A stretch of DNA of 64,000 bases from Chromatiales bacterium (GCA_027032075.1 JALVOC010000054.1:98697-162696), one strand, 5' to 3'; counted from the stretch's first letter, positions 17,926 through 26,632 are shown. Numbers and translations are program-made. Notes: generated from the letters alone by a model not told the origin.

Positions 17926-18603
17926 TTACAAATTTATAATATTGCCGAAGATTGGCAGGTTACCTGTCGAGCCCAGAGCGGTGGAGGCAAATTGCCGTTT
18001 CAGTTCATTGATATAGAAAGGATTTATGCTTTCAATGATCTGCATGGTCAAGGTCGCCTCGGCACGGTAGGGAACGAGTGTCGGTAACATTTCCTTGATT
18101 TCGATTTGAACCTGGGTTAAAAAAACCGGCAGAACGTGGACTCCCCAGATGAATAATAAAACGGAGGCATGCTGACTCCTGGAAAAGGCCCTGTCCTCTC
18201 CTTTACCAAGTGCAGCAAGAGTGCGTGCCCCGCTTGCGCCTTGTGTTTTTGGTTCGACCATACTACGGATGATGTCTATTTCCGGCTGGACACCCAGCGA
18301 TGATGCTAGTGGATCACCTGCGTTCATCCGGTCGGTGGCATCGAGCAGGATCTTTGCGGAAAAACTTTCTGCATTGATCGTTACACTTTGCGAGGCGCGG
18401 ACGGTTTCTGTTTTGTTACTGAAATCATAACCCCCCATGGTGCCGGGAGCATCACCGGTTTTTATGGTGACACTTCTTGTGCGTGTGATTGTTGATGGAT
18501 TGAATTCAAAAAACAGCATCAAGGGTTGTTCGACATTGGCATATTCAATCAGCGCACCTCGCATCACCAGGGTATTGGAGAACCCGCCACTTGGAATCGC
18601 CAT
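17926..18603 (-). CDS. CIS_tube (Afp7-like) tube-initiator protein
   Basis: A 225-residue protein resembling the CIS_tube family. It begins with LVMRGALIEYANVEQPLMLFFEFNPSTI split over residues 12-40, followed by RTRSVTIKTG and the Ser/Thr-rich segment RASQSVTINAESFSAKILLDATD, a pattern I recognise from eCIS proteins adjacent to LysM. In family models it caps or initiates the inner tube above the hub. The TAA/ATG junction with the preceding 76-residue gene is nearly overlapping, so they should be translated together. Confidence 0.7.
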   Translation of the reverse strand: MAIPSGGFSNTLVMRGALIEYANVEQPLMLFFEFNPSTITRTRSVTIKTGDAPGTMGGYDFSNKTETVRASQSVTINAESFSAKILLDATDRMNAGDPLASSLGVQPEIDIIRSMVEPKTQGASGARTLAALGKGEDRAFSRSQHASVLLFIWGVHVLPVFLTQVQIEIKEMLPTLVPYRAEATLTMQIIESINPFYINELKRQFASTALGSTGNLPIFGNIINL

Positions 18604-18833
18604 TATCTGTTTCCTCCTATTCCCGCGAGGATCGCGTTTGCAATTACACCGGCGACTTCGGCATTTGTTGCCTGTCGATTAACGGTTATTGCCGGTACGA
18701 TCAGTTTATCGATGTTTTTATTCGCAGGCAGTGACATCCCGGACAGATTTGCGGCAAGCAGATGGGCAATATCAGCAGCACGATGTTCAAATGCTCCCGG
18801 CAACTGCATGGACAATTTTTCAATTCGTAACAC
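18603..18833 (-). CDS. Small eCIS protein of unknown function
   Basis: A predicted 76-residue protein starting at a GTG (18831-18833) that follows TAGGAGGGG, an excellent ribosome-binding site with good spacing. This start is preferred over a TTG 13 codons upstream that would run into the ATPase gene. The sequence starts with LRIEKLSMQLP and ends with a small-residue-rich helix (VAGVIANAILAGIGG). No family was recognised. Its position between the ATPase and CIS_tube genes suggests a structural or assembly role in the particle. Confidence 0.6.
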   Translation of the reverse strand: MLRIEKLSMQLPGAFEHRAADIAHLLAANLSGMSLPANKNIDKLIVPAITVNRQATNAEVAGVIANAILAGIGGNR

Positions 18834-18843
18834 CGTTCCCCTC

Positions 18844-20154
18844 CTAGCCAAGATGTTCCGCAAGCATGCCAAGGCTTGATGGAATAATTTCCTTGCCCGC
18901 CTTGCCCAGTTCTACCCAGACCGCGCGAGCCATGTGCCGCAGGCTGATCGGTTTTGATTCACCCGCCGCAAGAAACGCTGCGTGCAGGGCGGAATTGCGG
19001 ATTTGCCCGCCGGTGAGCTTTATTTCGTTCCCGAGCAGATCGATATCCAGATCTTCGTTGCATGGTGCATTGGGAGGAATGTGTTTGCTCCAGAGTTGTG
19101 AACGCGCTGCGGCATCCGGTCTGGGGAACTCAATCACCGTCTGGAAACGTCTGGCGAAGGCTGCGTCCATATGATTCCGCAGATTGGTTGTAAGGATGCA
19201 CGGGCCCTGATGCCGCTCGATACGTGAAAGCAGGTGGGATACTTCCATGTTGGTAAAGCGATCACGCGCCTCCCGAACATCACCGCGTTTGCCAAAAAGA
19301 CTTTCAGCTTCGTCAAACAACAACACCATCTTTTGATCATGTGCGGCATCAAAGAGATTATTGAAATTCTTTTCCGTTTCTCCCACATATTTACTTACCA
19401 GCATACCCAGATCCACTCTGAACAAGGGCCAGCCAAGTTCATTTGCAAGTACAATCGCAGAGAAAGTTTTCCCCGTGCCGGATGGGCCGGCAAACAAGGC
19501 GAGCGGGCCTCCGATTGGTTTGCCGCCCCACTCATGAATCACCCGCTCCCGTTGGGTTACCCACAAGAGGTATTCTTTCAAGGCCTGAATACAATAGGCG
19601 GGCAGGACGAGATCATCCCAGTTACCGGCTTCCCGAATTTCCACGGTTCCGGGTGGCGGTTCGACGATTGTTCCCGTAGCGTCAAGAAGTTCCGCATTCG
19701 CCCGTGGTGTTGGTTGAAGTGGTTCATACGGTTCTTTCGAAGGTGACTGGATGAGACTGGCACGCAGGAGTGGCGCCTGGTTGTTCAAGCGGGCGCGCAG
19801 AACCTTGCCATCGTCCTGATCCAGAAAAAACAACTCCTGAATGAAGGCGGGGGAAGGATACGGGCTGGGGACGCCGGATTGCATTTGTTGAAATACCCAG
19901 CCGAGTCTCGGTTCCGCTACAGGGGCAAGAACCGTGATCAGAATATCCTGATCAAGAGGCGTCAGCCTGTATTTGTTTGTAAAATGTAACCACGAGGGTT
20001 GTTGTCGAAGGCTGTTGACCCGCTCCTGCAACGATACAAGCAGTCGCTCAAGTTCATCCGGTATGTCTTCCCCGCGCCTGGATTGTGACAGACAGGCGCA
20101 CAGGAGTTCGATTCTTTCCCATTCAGCGGACATGTCGAGGGCGGTATGCATCAA
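18844..20154 (-). CDS. eCIS AAA+ ATPase (Afp15/Pvc15-like)
   Basis: A 436-residue AAA+ ATPase. Seen: an N-terminal helical domain (about 1-150), Walker A GPSGTGKT at 223-230, Walker B LLFDEAE at 278-284, sensor region ILTTNLRNHMD and arginine finger ARRF around 334-337. Afp15/Pvc15-type ATPases are nearly universal in eCIS loci, and Pvc15 is implicated in loading cargo into particles. The gene overlaps the DUF4255 gene by 4 bases. The N-terminal domain is unlike ClpV, which argues against a type VI secretion assignment. Confidence 0.9.
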   Translation of the reverse strand: MMHTALDMSAEWERIELLCACLSQSRRGEDIPDELERLLVSLQERVNSLRQQPSWLHFTNKYRLTPLDQDILITVLAPVAEPRLGWVFQQMQSGVPSPYPSPAFIQELFFLDQDDGKVLRARLNNQAPLLRASLIQSPSKEPYEPLQPTPRANAELLDATGTIVEPPPGTVEIREAGNWDDLVLPAYCIQALKEYLLWVTQRERVIHEWGGKPIGGPLALFAGPSGTGKTFSAIVLANELGWPLFRVDLGMLVSKYVGETEKNFNNLFDAAHDQKMVLLFDEAESLFGKRGDVREARDRFTNMEVSHLLSRIERHQGPCILTTNLRNHMDAAFARRFQTVIEFPRPDAAARSQLWSKHIPPNAPCNEDLDIDLLGNEIKLTGGQIRNSALHAAFLAAGESKPISLRHMARAVWVELGKAGKEIIPSSLGMLAEHLG

Positions 20155-21281
20155 TCTGCCTCCTGTGAATAAAAAGTTACCAGCAGGGGATTGCTGCGCA
20201 TCTGAATTATTTCTGTCTGACCTTGCGGGCGTGCGCGTTCATACTCATAGACGGCATACAGCATCGCCTGTCTCTTTGTCCCGGCAGGTGGTGGTTCAAC
20301 GAAGGGCAGGGTGACCTGAAAATGTTGCCGCAGATCGATGTTTTCGGGATCGATTATATTGGCGGCAAAAGGATTGTTGATGTCGTTGTCCTCAGGCAAA
20401 TTCACCACAGGGGAAGTCGTGTCTTCAACCGGTGTATTCCAGCCACCGTCGTTCATGTTATAGTCCCATTGCCATGTTTCCCAGAAAAGTTTTAGCGGCT
20501 GTCCCGCAGCGCCGGCAAGCAGGATATCGAAGGAAACCGGTACTTCATCTTCCGGCAGTTGCATCACATAATGCAGTGTCTGCTTGTCCATTTGGATAAA
20601 GCATATTTGTGGTGTCCAGTCGGGGCGTTCCGTATTCACCACCATCCTGGAAACCTCGGGGGTTCCGCCTCTGCTGGCAAAGCCTGATTCCGTCAGAGGC
20701 CGTCTTTGCATCCTGCCTTCTGCTTCGAGTCCCATTTCGGCGACGCGTGGTTTCCTGCTGACGGGTTCGGCGAGGGGAATCGGCGCCAGCGAAAATTCAT
20801 AAGCAACCGATATACGATAGGCATTGTCTGTATTCCCCTGTGTTACCCAAAGATGATTCAGATCATCCAGGCTCATCGGGATAAAGACTGCCTGCAGATG
20901 CAAAGGAAAGCCTTCGTTTTCCAATTTGATGATTGGATGCTCATGCAGTACCTGTATTACTGCGCCAATCAGACGTAAATCGTTTTCTCCGGCGGTGATC
21001 GTTTCCTGATTATCACCATCGCCAACTATGACATCCGCACCCAGGGCGGTAATAAGACAGAACATTTTCATGTAAACAGGATTGTCCGGCGTGCCGTCCG
21101 CCGGATAACCGCTGTATTCGACCCGGTAAAAAAACAGGTTGAGGCATTGTTCAGTCGTGTCAATATTCAGATCCTTGGGGTTGCTGATATAAATATTATT
21201 GACACTTACATCCGGGATGTTGTTTGCAAGGATTTGTCTTAAATATCGTGCAGTAACCGACATGGAGGAAACCGGGATCAT
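20151..21281 (-). CDS. DUF4255/Pvc16-like tail terminator protein
   Basis: A 376-residue protein with an N-terminal DUF4255 (Pvc16 N-terminal) domain: VTARYLRQILANNIP, LNLFFYRVEYSG and LHEHPIIKLE. In Afp/PVC the homologue caps the sheath-tube end. The C-terminal half (from about 185) is a beta-rich extension with ICFIQMDKQTLHYVMQLPEDE, a segment I associate with longer eCIS versions. It overlaps the ATPase gene by 4 bases and the preceding disordered-protein gene by 4 bases (ATGA-type junctions), so the whole block is translationally coupled. Confidence 0.85.
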   Translation of the reverse strand: MIPVSSMSVTARYLRQILANNIPDVSVNNIYISNPKDLNIDTTEQCLNLFFYRVEYSGYPADGTPDNPVYMKMFCLITALGADVIVGDGDNQETITAGENDLRLIGAVIQVLHEHPIIKLENEGFPLHLQAVFIPMSLDDLNHLWVTQGNTDNAYRISVAYEFSLAPIPLAEPVSRKPRVAEMGLEAEGRMQRRPLTESGFASRGGTPEVSRMVVNTERPDWTPQICFIQMDKQTLHYVMQLPEDEVPVSFDILLAGAAGQPLKLFWETWQWDYNMNDGGWNTPVEDTTSPVVNLPEDNDINNPFAANIIDPENIDLRQHFQVTLPFVEPPPAGTKRQAMLYAVYEYERARPQGQTEIIQMRSNPLLVTFYSQEAD

Positions 21282-22393
21282 AACAACCTCCTGAGGTAGT
21301 GACGGCTGCTAAAATTGCCCGATGGCGTGTGTCTCTCCTGAGGTTGGGCGATGTTTACCGCATCGGTCTGGATGATGATGTCAATCTGACCGATATGAAC
21401 ACCTGCCTGCGGTGTGTCTGCTGAAGAAGAGCTGTTTGTGGTATCTTCCGGGTGCTTGTGGTCTGCTGTTGAATAAATTTCCTCCCTTTTTTCGCTGGCA
21501 GAGTAATTTTCCGCCTCATGCTGTGCGGAGAAATAATCCAAGGTGGTGAGGGGGAGCGGCTCTGGCTGCGGAGGAATCATTTCCACATCACCTGCAGTTT
21601 CTTCCTGAGGGGGTATTCGCGATGATTTCGTTTCAAATGCTTTAATGTTTTTGGCCGGAGGGTGTTTTTTGTTGTCCCGCTTTTCGATTGCTGGCTGTTT
21701 TGAAACCTCTATTGCCGCAAGCAGGGGGTGAGGCGAGGTTGTCTCATCAGGCGTAACCTCTGCCGGCCCGAATCCCCTCCGCTCGCTTTCTGCCGGGGTG
21801 GGGCGGGCGGTGCGGTTTTCCTGCAATACGGTATTGTCGTCGGGTTTCCTTTCGTTGGCGGATGTCGGCCGTGATTGCGGAAGAGCAGGGTGATCCTGTG
21901 GTGCCGGTGACGTATTCTTTTTTTCTACGGTATCATGGATTCGATGCGAGATCCGCTGTCTGCTTTCGACTAACCGGCCAGCTTCTGGTTCTGACAGAGT
22001 CGGCTGCGGAATTCCCTGATTTTGTGTTGCTGGCGTGTCTGCTACCGCTTTTATGCGACTGAATTTTGTGTTTTGGGTATGGGCGTTTGTCCGGCTGTTG
22101 TTGTTTTCAGGGATGGATGCGTTACTCTTCTCCTGCAAGGAGGTGGCAGAATTCCTGCTGGAGCCTGTTTTTGTCGTTGTTTCCGGACGTACCTGGTTGC
22201 CGCCGGCTTCTGTAAGATGACTGTTGTATCTTCCGGATGTTTGCACTTCCTCTCGTGGAAACTCCATCGTGGCGGAAGGTACAGCAAAATTTTCCACATT
22301 GTTGAAAACACCAGCTCCAATCTGCTCCTGTCTGGGTGCAGTTGCCATGCGAGGTCTGGCGTCGCGAATGATGTTGTTCAAGAATGATGGCAT
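21278..22393 (-). CDS. Disordered eCIS protein with conserved C-terminal strand
   Basis: A protein of about 371 residues, starting at the ATG just after the TAG of the gp26-like gene; an upstream in-frame start would overlap that gene. Almost the whole length is rich in Pro, Ser, Thr, Glu, Asn and Gln with no predicted fold, apart from a C-terminal segment VHIGQIDIIIQTD. Such a GxI-D/E-V-type beta strand ends otherwise variable proteins located before DUF4255 genes in other eCIS loci (recollection). It could be a tape measure, a chaperone for tube assembly or a cargo adaptor; nothing in the sequence settles this. Confidence 0.6.
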   Translation of the reverse strand: MPSFLNNIIRDARPRMATAPRQEQIGAGVFNNVENFAVPSATMEFPREEVQTSGRYNSHLTEAGGNQVRPETTTKTGSSRNSATSLQEKSNASIPENNNSRTNAHTQNTKFSRIKAVADTPATQNQGIPQPTLSEPEAGRLVESRQRISHRIHDTVEKKNTSPAPQDHPALPQSRPTSANERKPDDNTVLQENRTARPTPAESERRGFGPAEVTPDETTSPHPLLAAIEVSKQPAIEKRDNKKHPPAKNIKAFETKSSRIPPQEETAGDVEMIPPQPEPLPLTTLDYFSAQHEAENYSASEKREEIYSTADHKHPEDTTNSSSSADTPQAGVHIGQIDIIIQTDAVNIAQPQERHTPSGNFSSRHYLRRLL

Positions 22394-22400
22394 GATCTGT

Positions 22401-23231
22401 CTATCCGTGCATTCCCAGAGATGAATCAATCAAGCGCAAATACAGCTGCCGGCGCTCTTTTGGCAGATTCAGTATTTCATTCTCCCCCCAGTGGTAATGT
22501 GCGGCGATCCTGTGAACCTCCTGGTAGAGGCTGCCCGCGTTATATTGAATAATATGATATGGATCGAAGTTTAGTGTTTGACTGCTTTGACATTCCGGGC
22601 AGGTCGTAGCAATTACCGTGCTGATTGATGGAGATACCTCGTCCAGTGCCGCATCGATGCTTTTCAGGCTTGTGTCATTCAGCGAATCAATGAAATCATC
22701 CAGCGGTATTTCGGGTTCGACAGCGACAATACAGGATTTCAGCAGTCGTTTTAATGCTGTGTCGTTATCCAGGTCGTGAATGCACTCCTGATCGGCACCT
22801 GTTGGAACACGCAGCGTTACCGTCCGATCCTGAACTTTGACTAGCGTAAACGGAAAATCCGCTCCCGCTTCCTGCATGGGTAATTCCGATTGAGTGATAT
22901 TGACATCAAAGTTTTCGTTACACTGGTTACATTTTCCCTGTAACCAGTGTTGCTCACTGCCTATCAGCCTTGCCAGACAGATCATCAGGTATTGCCGGTC
23001 GGCAACGCACAGGCTGGAAACCATTGACATATCCACCGGTTTTTCGCCGATTGATTGCAAAACGAATGACAGCACACGGGAAACGCGCATGGGCAAATTG
23101 TCATGCGATTGTCTTGATGAAAATATCATCTGTTCAATCAAACCTGTTACGGGCTTGAACACTGCCTGACGTTGCAAGCTCCCCTGCTGCATTACTCCTC
23201 CCGGCAAGACGACACTCAAGGCATGTTGCAT
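22401..23231 (-). CDS. T4 gp26-like baseplate/hub assembly protein with zinc ribbon
   Basis: A protein of about 276 residues. Two CxxC pairs (CNQCNE near residue 105 and CPECQS near 210) form a possible split zinc ribbon. The C-terminal part (YHWGENEILNLPKERRQLYL) is the segment found in T4 gp26-like and P2-like assembly chaperones that follow the tube gene in phages and eCIS. The ATG at 23231 immediately follows the tube stop codon (TGA-T-ATG); an upstream GTG would overlap the tube gene by 11 bases. A role in hub or tube assembly is inferred. Confidence 0.65.
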   Translation of the reverse strand: MQHALSVVLPGGVMQQGSLQRQAVFKPVTGLIEQMIFSSRQSHDNLPMRVSRVLSFVLQSIGEKPVDMSMVSSLCVADRQYLMICLARLIGSEQHWLQGKCNQCNENFDVNITQSELPMQEAGADFPFTLVKVQDRTVTLRVPTGADQECIHDLDNDTALKRLLKSCIVAVEPEIPLDDFIDSLNDTSLKSIDAALDEVSPSISTVIATTCPECQSSQTLNFDPYHIIQYNAGSLYQEVHRIAAHYHWGENEILNLPKERRQLYLRLIDSSLGMHG

Positions 23232-23232
23232 A

Positions 23233-23742
23233 TCAGGACTCACTTGGTTCGCTTACGCTGGTATCACGTTCCCATCCTTCATGTTCCAGTTTTATGCTTT
23301 GGATGCCCACGGTATTACTCGTGGCAGCATCGAAATCAGGTAAAGCCGTATATTCGGATACCCACGCTCTGTATATTTTGTACGAAATTGCGACCGCGCC
23401 CTGCAGGTTGAGTACGTTTATCACGATGTCCTTGCGAAAATTCTTCAACGACATGGCGCTGTCACCCTGTATGTTGTTGACCAGGTTTGCCCACTCCTCA
23501 AAAACAGGATCGTGTGTTAAACCCTGTTCCAGGGTGATGGGTTCATATTTGGTGTGGCCTGGCAATTTCCTCTCATGACTCGGATCACCGCCGGTGCGCC
23601 AGCTTGCGACCTCGGTTGTTTTTTTCAGGGTTGTCATTTTCTTCAGGCCGGCGACAGGGCGGCCATCGATAATCACCTGAAACTTGAATGTCCGGTAGGG
23701 GTCATAGCGGTGAGCATTTACAGAAAACATTGGCGCTGCCAT
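23233..23742 (-). CDS. Inner tube protein (T4 gp19-like)
   Basis: A 169-residue protein of the T4 gp19 / Afp1 inner-tube family. Seen: DPYRTFKFQVIIDGRPVAG at the N-terminus with the family's F-K-F-x-V strand, GGDPSHERKLPG, then KYEPITLEQGLTHDPVFEEWAN, a strongly conserved tube motif. It is the only tube gene in the locus, whereas Afp/PVC have several paralogues. Located 12 bases after the sheath stop, it should be among the most highly expressed products of the operon. Confidence 0.92.
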   Translation of the reverse strand: MAAPMFSVNAHRYDPYRTFKFQVIIDGRPVAGLKKMTTLKKTTEVASWRTGGDPSHERKLPGHTKYEPITLEQGLTHDPVFEEWANLVNNIQGDSAMSLKNFRKDIVINVLNLQGAVAISYKIYRAWVSEYTALPDFDAATSNTVGIQSIKLEHEGWERDTSVSEPSES

Positions 23743-23754
23743 TTTTATTCTCCT

Positions 23755-25782
23755 TTATTGTTGTCCAACAATTTGCTGGATACGGACGATTACGAATTCG
23801 GCCGGTTTCAGAGGTGCAAAACCAACCAGCACGATTACCTGGCCACGGTCAATGTCGCCTTGCGTCATCGTATCCCCCAGGCCGCAACGTACGAAGTACG
23901 CATCCGATGCCTTGGTTCCCTGGAAAGCTCCGGCGCGGAACAAGCCATTCATGAATGAGCCGATATTCAGTCGCAATGCAGACCAGAGAGGTTCATCATT
24001 CGGTTCAAATACTGCCCACTGGATGCCGTTATAAATACTCTTGCGCAACATGATTGCTGTTCTGCGCACGGGGATGTATTTGTATTCCGGATCATTGCTC
24101 AATGTGCGTGAACCCCACAGGACGATGCCGGCGTCCGGAAACTTGCGGATCACACAGATGCTTTTGGGATCCTTGTTGAGATTACCCTGTTCCTGATCGG
24201 TCAGGTCGGCTCTCAGGCCCACTGCGCCACCCAGTACCGCCTCGGTACCGGCAGGTGCTTTCCAGACACCGCGGCGGGTATCTATCTGGGCATACATTCC
24301 GGTTACAAAACCGGAAGGTGGAACCGCAATCGGCAGAGGTGATTTGCCGGTGGGGTCCAGCATTTTCAGCCAGGGGAAGTAGGCGGCGCCATAGGAGTTT
24401 GGTGTGTTGATGTTTGTCTGAAACAATTGCGCGTCCGCCAGCTCATCATAGTCCCGGGGCATATCTGCAATGTAGAAACAATCACTCAGTGGCCTGTTTC
24501 TGCAATAATTCATACCGCTATCGGCTACGGCCGAGGAACCCACGCCCGGCACCGCGATCAGGCTGACATCACGAATTTTGTCAAGACGCGGGAAGGCGTT
24601 GATGTAGTCGACAGGTTGGGGTAACGGACCATCAACTGCCAGGGTCACCGCAGAGACATTACTGTCCGGAGTATGATCGCCAAGACGGTAATCTTCGTAA
24701 ACCCCACCGCTTACCGGAGTATCGTTTGGCCGGGTAAATGCCGAACCGTTAATCTCCACACCACGGTTTGCACCCAGCATCAAGGGACCGGCGGCATTGG
24801 TGTTTGTGTCGGTCGCGTCGATCACATACAAAGTGGAATTCTGCCCACTGTAGCCGGAGAGGATCCTCAGGCGGGATGTCCCGGAGGCACCGCCAGGCAC
24901 AACTGTTACCGTGGCATTTGCGTATGCAGTGAGGATATTGGCATCACTTTTTTGTGGCGTAAGGCCCCGGATTGTCTCCTGGATTGCCTGGGCGATGTCA
25001 TTCAGATCATCGGGATCCCCACCTTGTCCATCCAGCCTTGAGGTAATATCGATCGTGCGGAAACCGTCACCCTGGATATTGATTTGAAACAACCTCTCGC
25101 CGCTTTCCAGGATTGTTCCCCCTGTAACAATGTCACCGCTTTCGCTGTAGGCTGTAACTGTGTTTTCATCAGGTGTGCCGCTGGTCTCGACCGTAACCTG
25201 AATATAATCAGAATTACTGTTAATCACTGTTTCGACGAAGGTAGGCGTTCCCGGTGTCATGCTCAGTCCTTCAAACTCCTCTACCTGCCTCGCCTCGGTT
25301 TCACCGGTATTGGTGTTTTCCACTTCCTCGATTACTGTCAGATTAAAAACATTCGGTTTATCCGCGGCACTCGTGATCCGAACATTTAATGCATTTCCCC
25401 AAACGCCGGGGGAAATGGCCGAAATGGTCAGGCTCAGGCCGGGCGTACCCGGACCGCCAAGAAAGTCGGGAATACTGCTGCCGCGATCGTACAACGTGAT
25501 GCTGGCGGTGGTAGCGCCACTGGCAACACGGCCGATATAACACTCCTTGCCACCATTGTTGAAAAACTGGAATACACTGTGTGCGAGAAACTGTCCGTCG
25601 GAGCGAAAGTCACCATAGTGTTTCACGAATTCACTAAAGTTGAATATTTTTCGCATTTCATCGACAGGACCTTTGTCGGCAACGCCAAAAAAGGCGGCAG
25701 TGGAAGTGCCAGCCGCTTCGATTACCTTGGCGCCTCCTGGCAATTCTTCCACATACACGCCCGGGTATGATGTTACGGTCAT
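23755..25782 (-). CDS. Contractile sheath protein
   Basis: A 675-residue sheath subunit. The N-terminus YPGVYVEELPGG is the hallmark of phage-tail-like sheaths, followed by AFFGVADKGP and FFNNGGKECYIGRV. The C-terminal core has RRTAIMLRKSIYNGIQWAVFEPND split over about 590-615 and VIVRIQQIVGQQ at the end, matching the conserved sheath handshake domain. A large variable insertion domain (about 110-390) is beta-rich. There is a single sheath gene instead of the three found in Afp. It is preceded by an Arg/Lys-rich small gene and followed by the tube gene. Confidence 0.95.
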   Translation of the reverse strand: MTVTSYPGVYVEELPGGAKVIEAAGTSTAAFFGVADKGPVDEMRKIFNFSEFVKHYGDFRSDGQFLAHSVFQFFNNGGKECYIGRVASGATTASITLYDRGSSIPDFLGGPGTPGLSLTISAISPGVWGNALNVRITSAADKPNVFNLTVIEEVENTNTGETEARQVEEFEGLSMTPGTPTFVETVINSNSDYIQVTVETSGTPDENTVTAYSESGDIVTGGTILESGERLFQINIQGDGFRTIDITSRLDGQGGDPDDLNDIAQAIQETIRGLTPQKSDANILTAYANATVTVVPGGASGTSRLRILSGYSGQNSTLYVIDATDTNTNAAGPLMLGANRGVEINGSAFTRPNDTPVSGGVYEDYRLGDHTPDSNVSAVTLAVDGPLPQPVDYINAFPRLDKIRDVSLIAVPGVGSSAVADSGMNYCRNRPLSDCFYIADMPRDYDELADAQLFQTNINTPNSYGAAYFPWLKMLDPTGKSPLPIAVPPSGFVTGMYAQIDTRRGVWKAPAGTEAVLGGAVGLRADLTDQEQGNLNKDPKSICVIRKFPDAGIVLWGSRTLSNDPEYKYIPVRRTAIMLRKSIYNGIQWAVFEPNDEPLWSALRLNIGSFMNGLFRAGAFQGTKASDAYFVRCGLGDTMTQGDIDRGQVIVLVGFAPLKPAEFVIVRIQQIVGQQ

Positions 25783-25834
25783 AATGTTCTCCTTGAATGT
25801 GCCTTATTAAATGTTTAATTTCATTCGCATAGGA

Positions 25835-26119
25835 TCATTTCTTATCTTTAGCGGTGGTTTTGCCCGTGCCTTTTTTCTGTTCGCCGCCTGGAGATTTAGA
25901 CGGCGCACGGCCGGCTTCGGATTTTTTTGCAGATCCCCTGTCTGTGTTTTTCACTTCCAGCAGCGCGATGATTCTGCGATCTTTCATCTTGTTGATAACA
26001 GGGGTTATTTCCGAGTCGCGAATACCCTGGATACTGTCTTTGCCGGCAAGAAAACACTCTTTCCCGCTTCTGAAAAACAAATACTGGACCTCATTTGTAA
26101 GATTTTTTATCTCATACAT
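25835..26119 (-). CDS. Small basic-tailed eCIS protein
   Basis: A 94-residue protein. The first about 60 residues form a small beta-rich domain (MYEIKNLTNEVQYLFF, EITPVINKMKDRRIIALLEV), followed by a Lys/Gly/Ser/Pro-rich tail that is probably disordered. Similar short proteins precede the sheath gene in other phage-tail-like loci (recollection). Function unknown. It lies 12 bases after the preceding small gene and 52 bases before the sheath start. Confidence 0.6.
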   Translation of the reverse strand: MYEIKNLTNEVQYLFFRSGKECFLAGKDSIQGIRDSEITPVINKMKDRRIIALLEVKNTDRGSAKKSEAGRAPSKSPGGEQKKGTGKTTAKDKK

Positions 26120-26131
26120 ATCATTGCCCCT

Positions 26132-26395
26132 TTACTGGATGTTGTTTATTTCCCTGTCCTGCCCGTTTTCTGAAGATTCGTTACATGAATACAAAATGTT
26201 CCCCGGGATATCGATCTTTCTTACTACGCCCTCTGCGATCAGATAATCCAGGGCTTTGAGGATCTTGTCATGTGCATCAACGTATCGCTGTTGTGGAAGC
26301 CACCATTTGATTATTCCCTCGATACTGTCTGCCGCATGAGGATGGTGGCTGAGGTAAAATTCAATCTCTCTTGCGACCAGCTGTATGTCGTTCAT
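26132..26395 (-). CDS. Small winged-helix-like protein, first gene of the eCIS operon
   Basis: An 87-residue protein with a likely winged-helix fold: IEFYLSHHPHAADSIEGI, then a WWLPQQRY segment and ALDYLIAEGVVRKI. Similar proteins stand at the head of eCIS/phage-like clusters in my recollection, with unknown function. The ATG is about 43 bases downstream of the predicted start site of the sigma-54 promoter. It could be regulatory, but its position as the first gene of the structural operon equally fits an assembly role. Confidence 0.6.
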   Translation of the reverse strand: MNDIQLVAREIEFYLSHHPHAADSIEGIIKWWLPQQRYVDAHDKILKALDYLIAEGVVRKIDIPGNILYSCNESSENGQDREINNIQ

Positions 26396-26448
26396 TTGTG
26401 CGATAACCGTTCGGTTTGAAAACAGTTTGTTTGGTCACTGAGTACGTG

Positions 26449-26464
26449 TGCAATGGAGATGCCA
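26449..26464 (-). promoter_or_regulatory. Sigma-54 (-24/-12) promoter of the eCIS operon
   Basis: On the minus strand the sequence reads TGGCAT-CTCCA-TTGCA, with GG and GC separated by exactly 10 bases. This matches the sigma-54 consensus TGGCAC-N5-TTGCA at all but one position. Transcription should start near 26438, about 43 bases before the ATG of the first eCIS gene. A sigma-54 activator gene lies just upstream. Confidence 0.85.
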
Positions 26465-26527
26465 GGATTGAATCGGAGTGAAAGCGCTGTGATTTCAGGT
26501 ACTTGAAATTTTGGTTGATGATTGAGC

Positions 26528-26543
26528 GGGTGCAATTTGACCC
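26528..26543. promoter_or_regulatory. Activator-binding site (UAS), proximal
   Basis: Near-perfect dyad GGGTG-CAATTT-GACCC (one mismatch to GGGTC-N6-GACCC), 64 bases upstream of the -24 element. It matches the dyad at 26617-26632. Spacing and pairing fit an upstream activating sequence bound by the adjacent sigma-54 activator (inference). Confidence 0.6.
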
Positions 26544-26616
26544 ATCTTTTTTTTGCCCGAAAAAAAATAGGTAATAAATACAAACAGATAATTCCGGGTT
26601 TTGATGTTACGAATGT

Positions 26617-26632
26617 GGGTCGGTTTTGACCC
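26617..26632. promoter_or_regulatory. Activator-binding site (UAS), distal
   Basis: Perfect dyad GGGTC-GGTTTT-GACCC, about 153 bases upstream of the -24 element and 89 bases centre-to-centre from the proximal copy. Two such copies upstream of a sigma-54 promoter are the usual arrangement for a multimeric enhancer-binding protein. Confidence 0.65.

Noticed and set aside
746..25782. Type VI secretion system or an intact prophage
   Set aside because: No TssJLM membrane complex, ClpV or Hcp/VgrG fusion for T6SS; no terminase, portal, capsid or lysis genes for a phage. Afp15-like ATPase, DUF4255 and DUF4157 point to eCIS.
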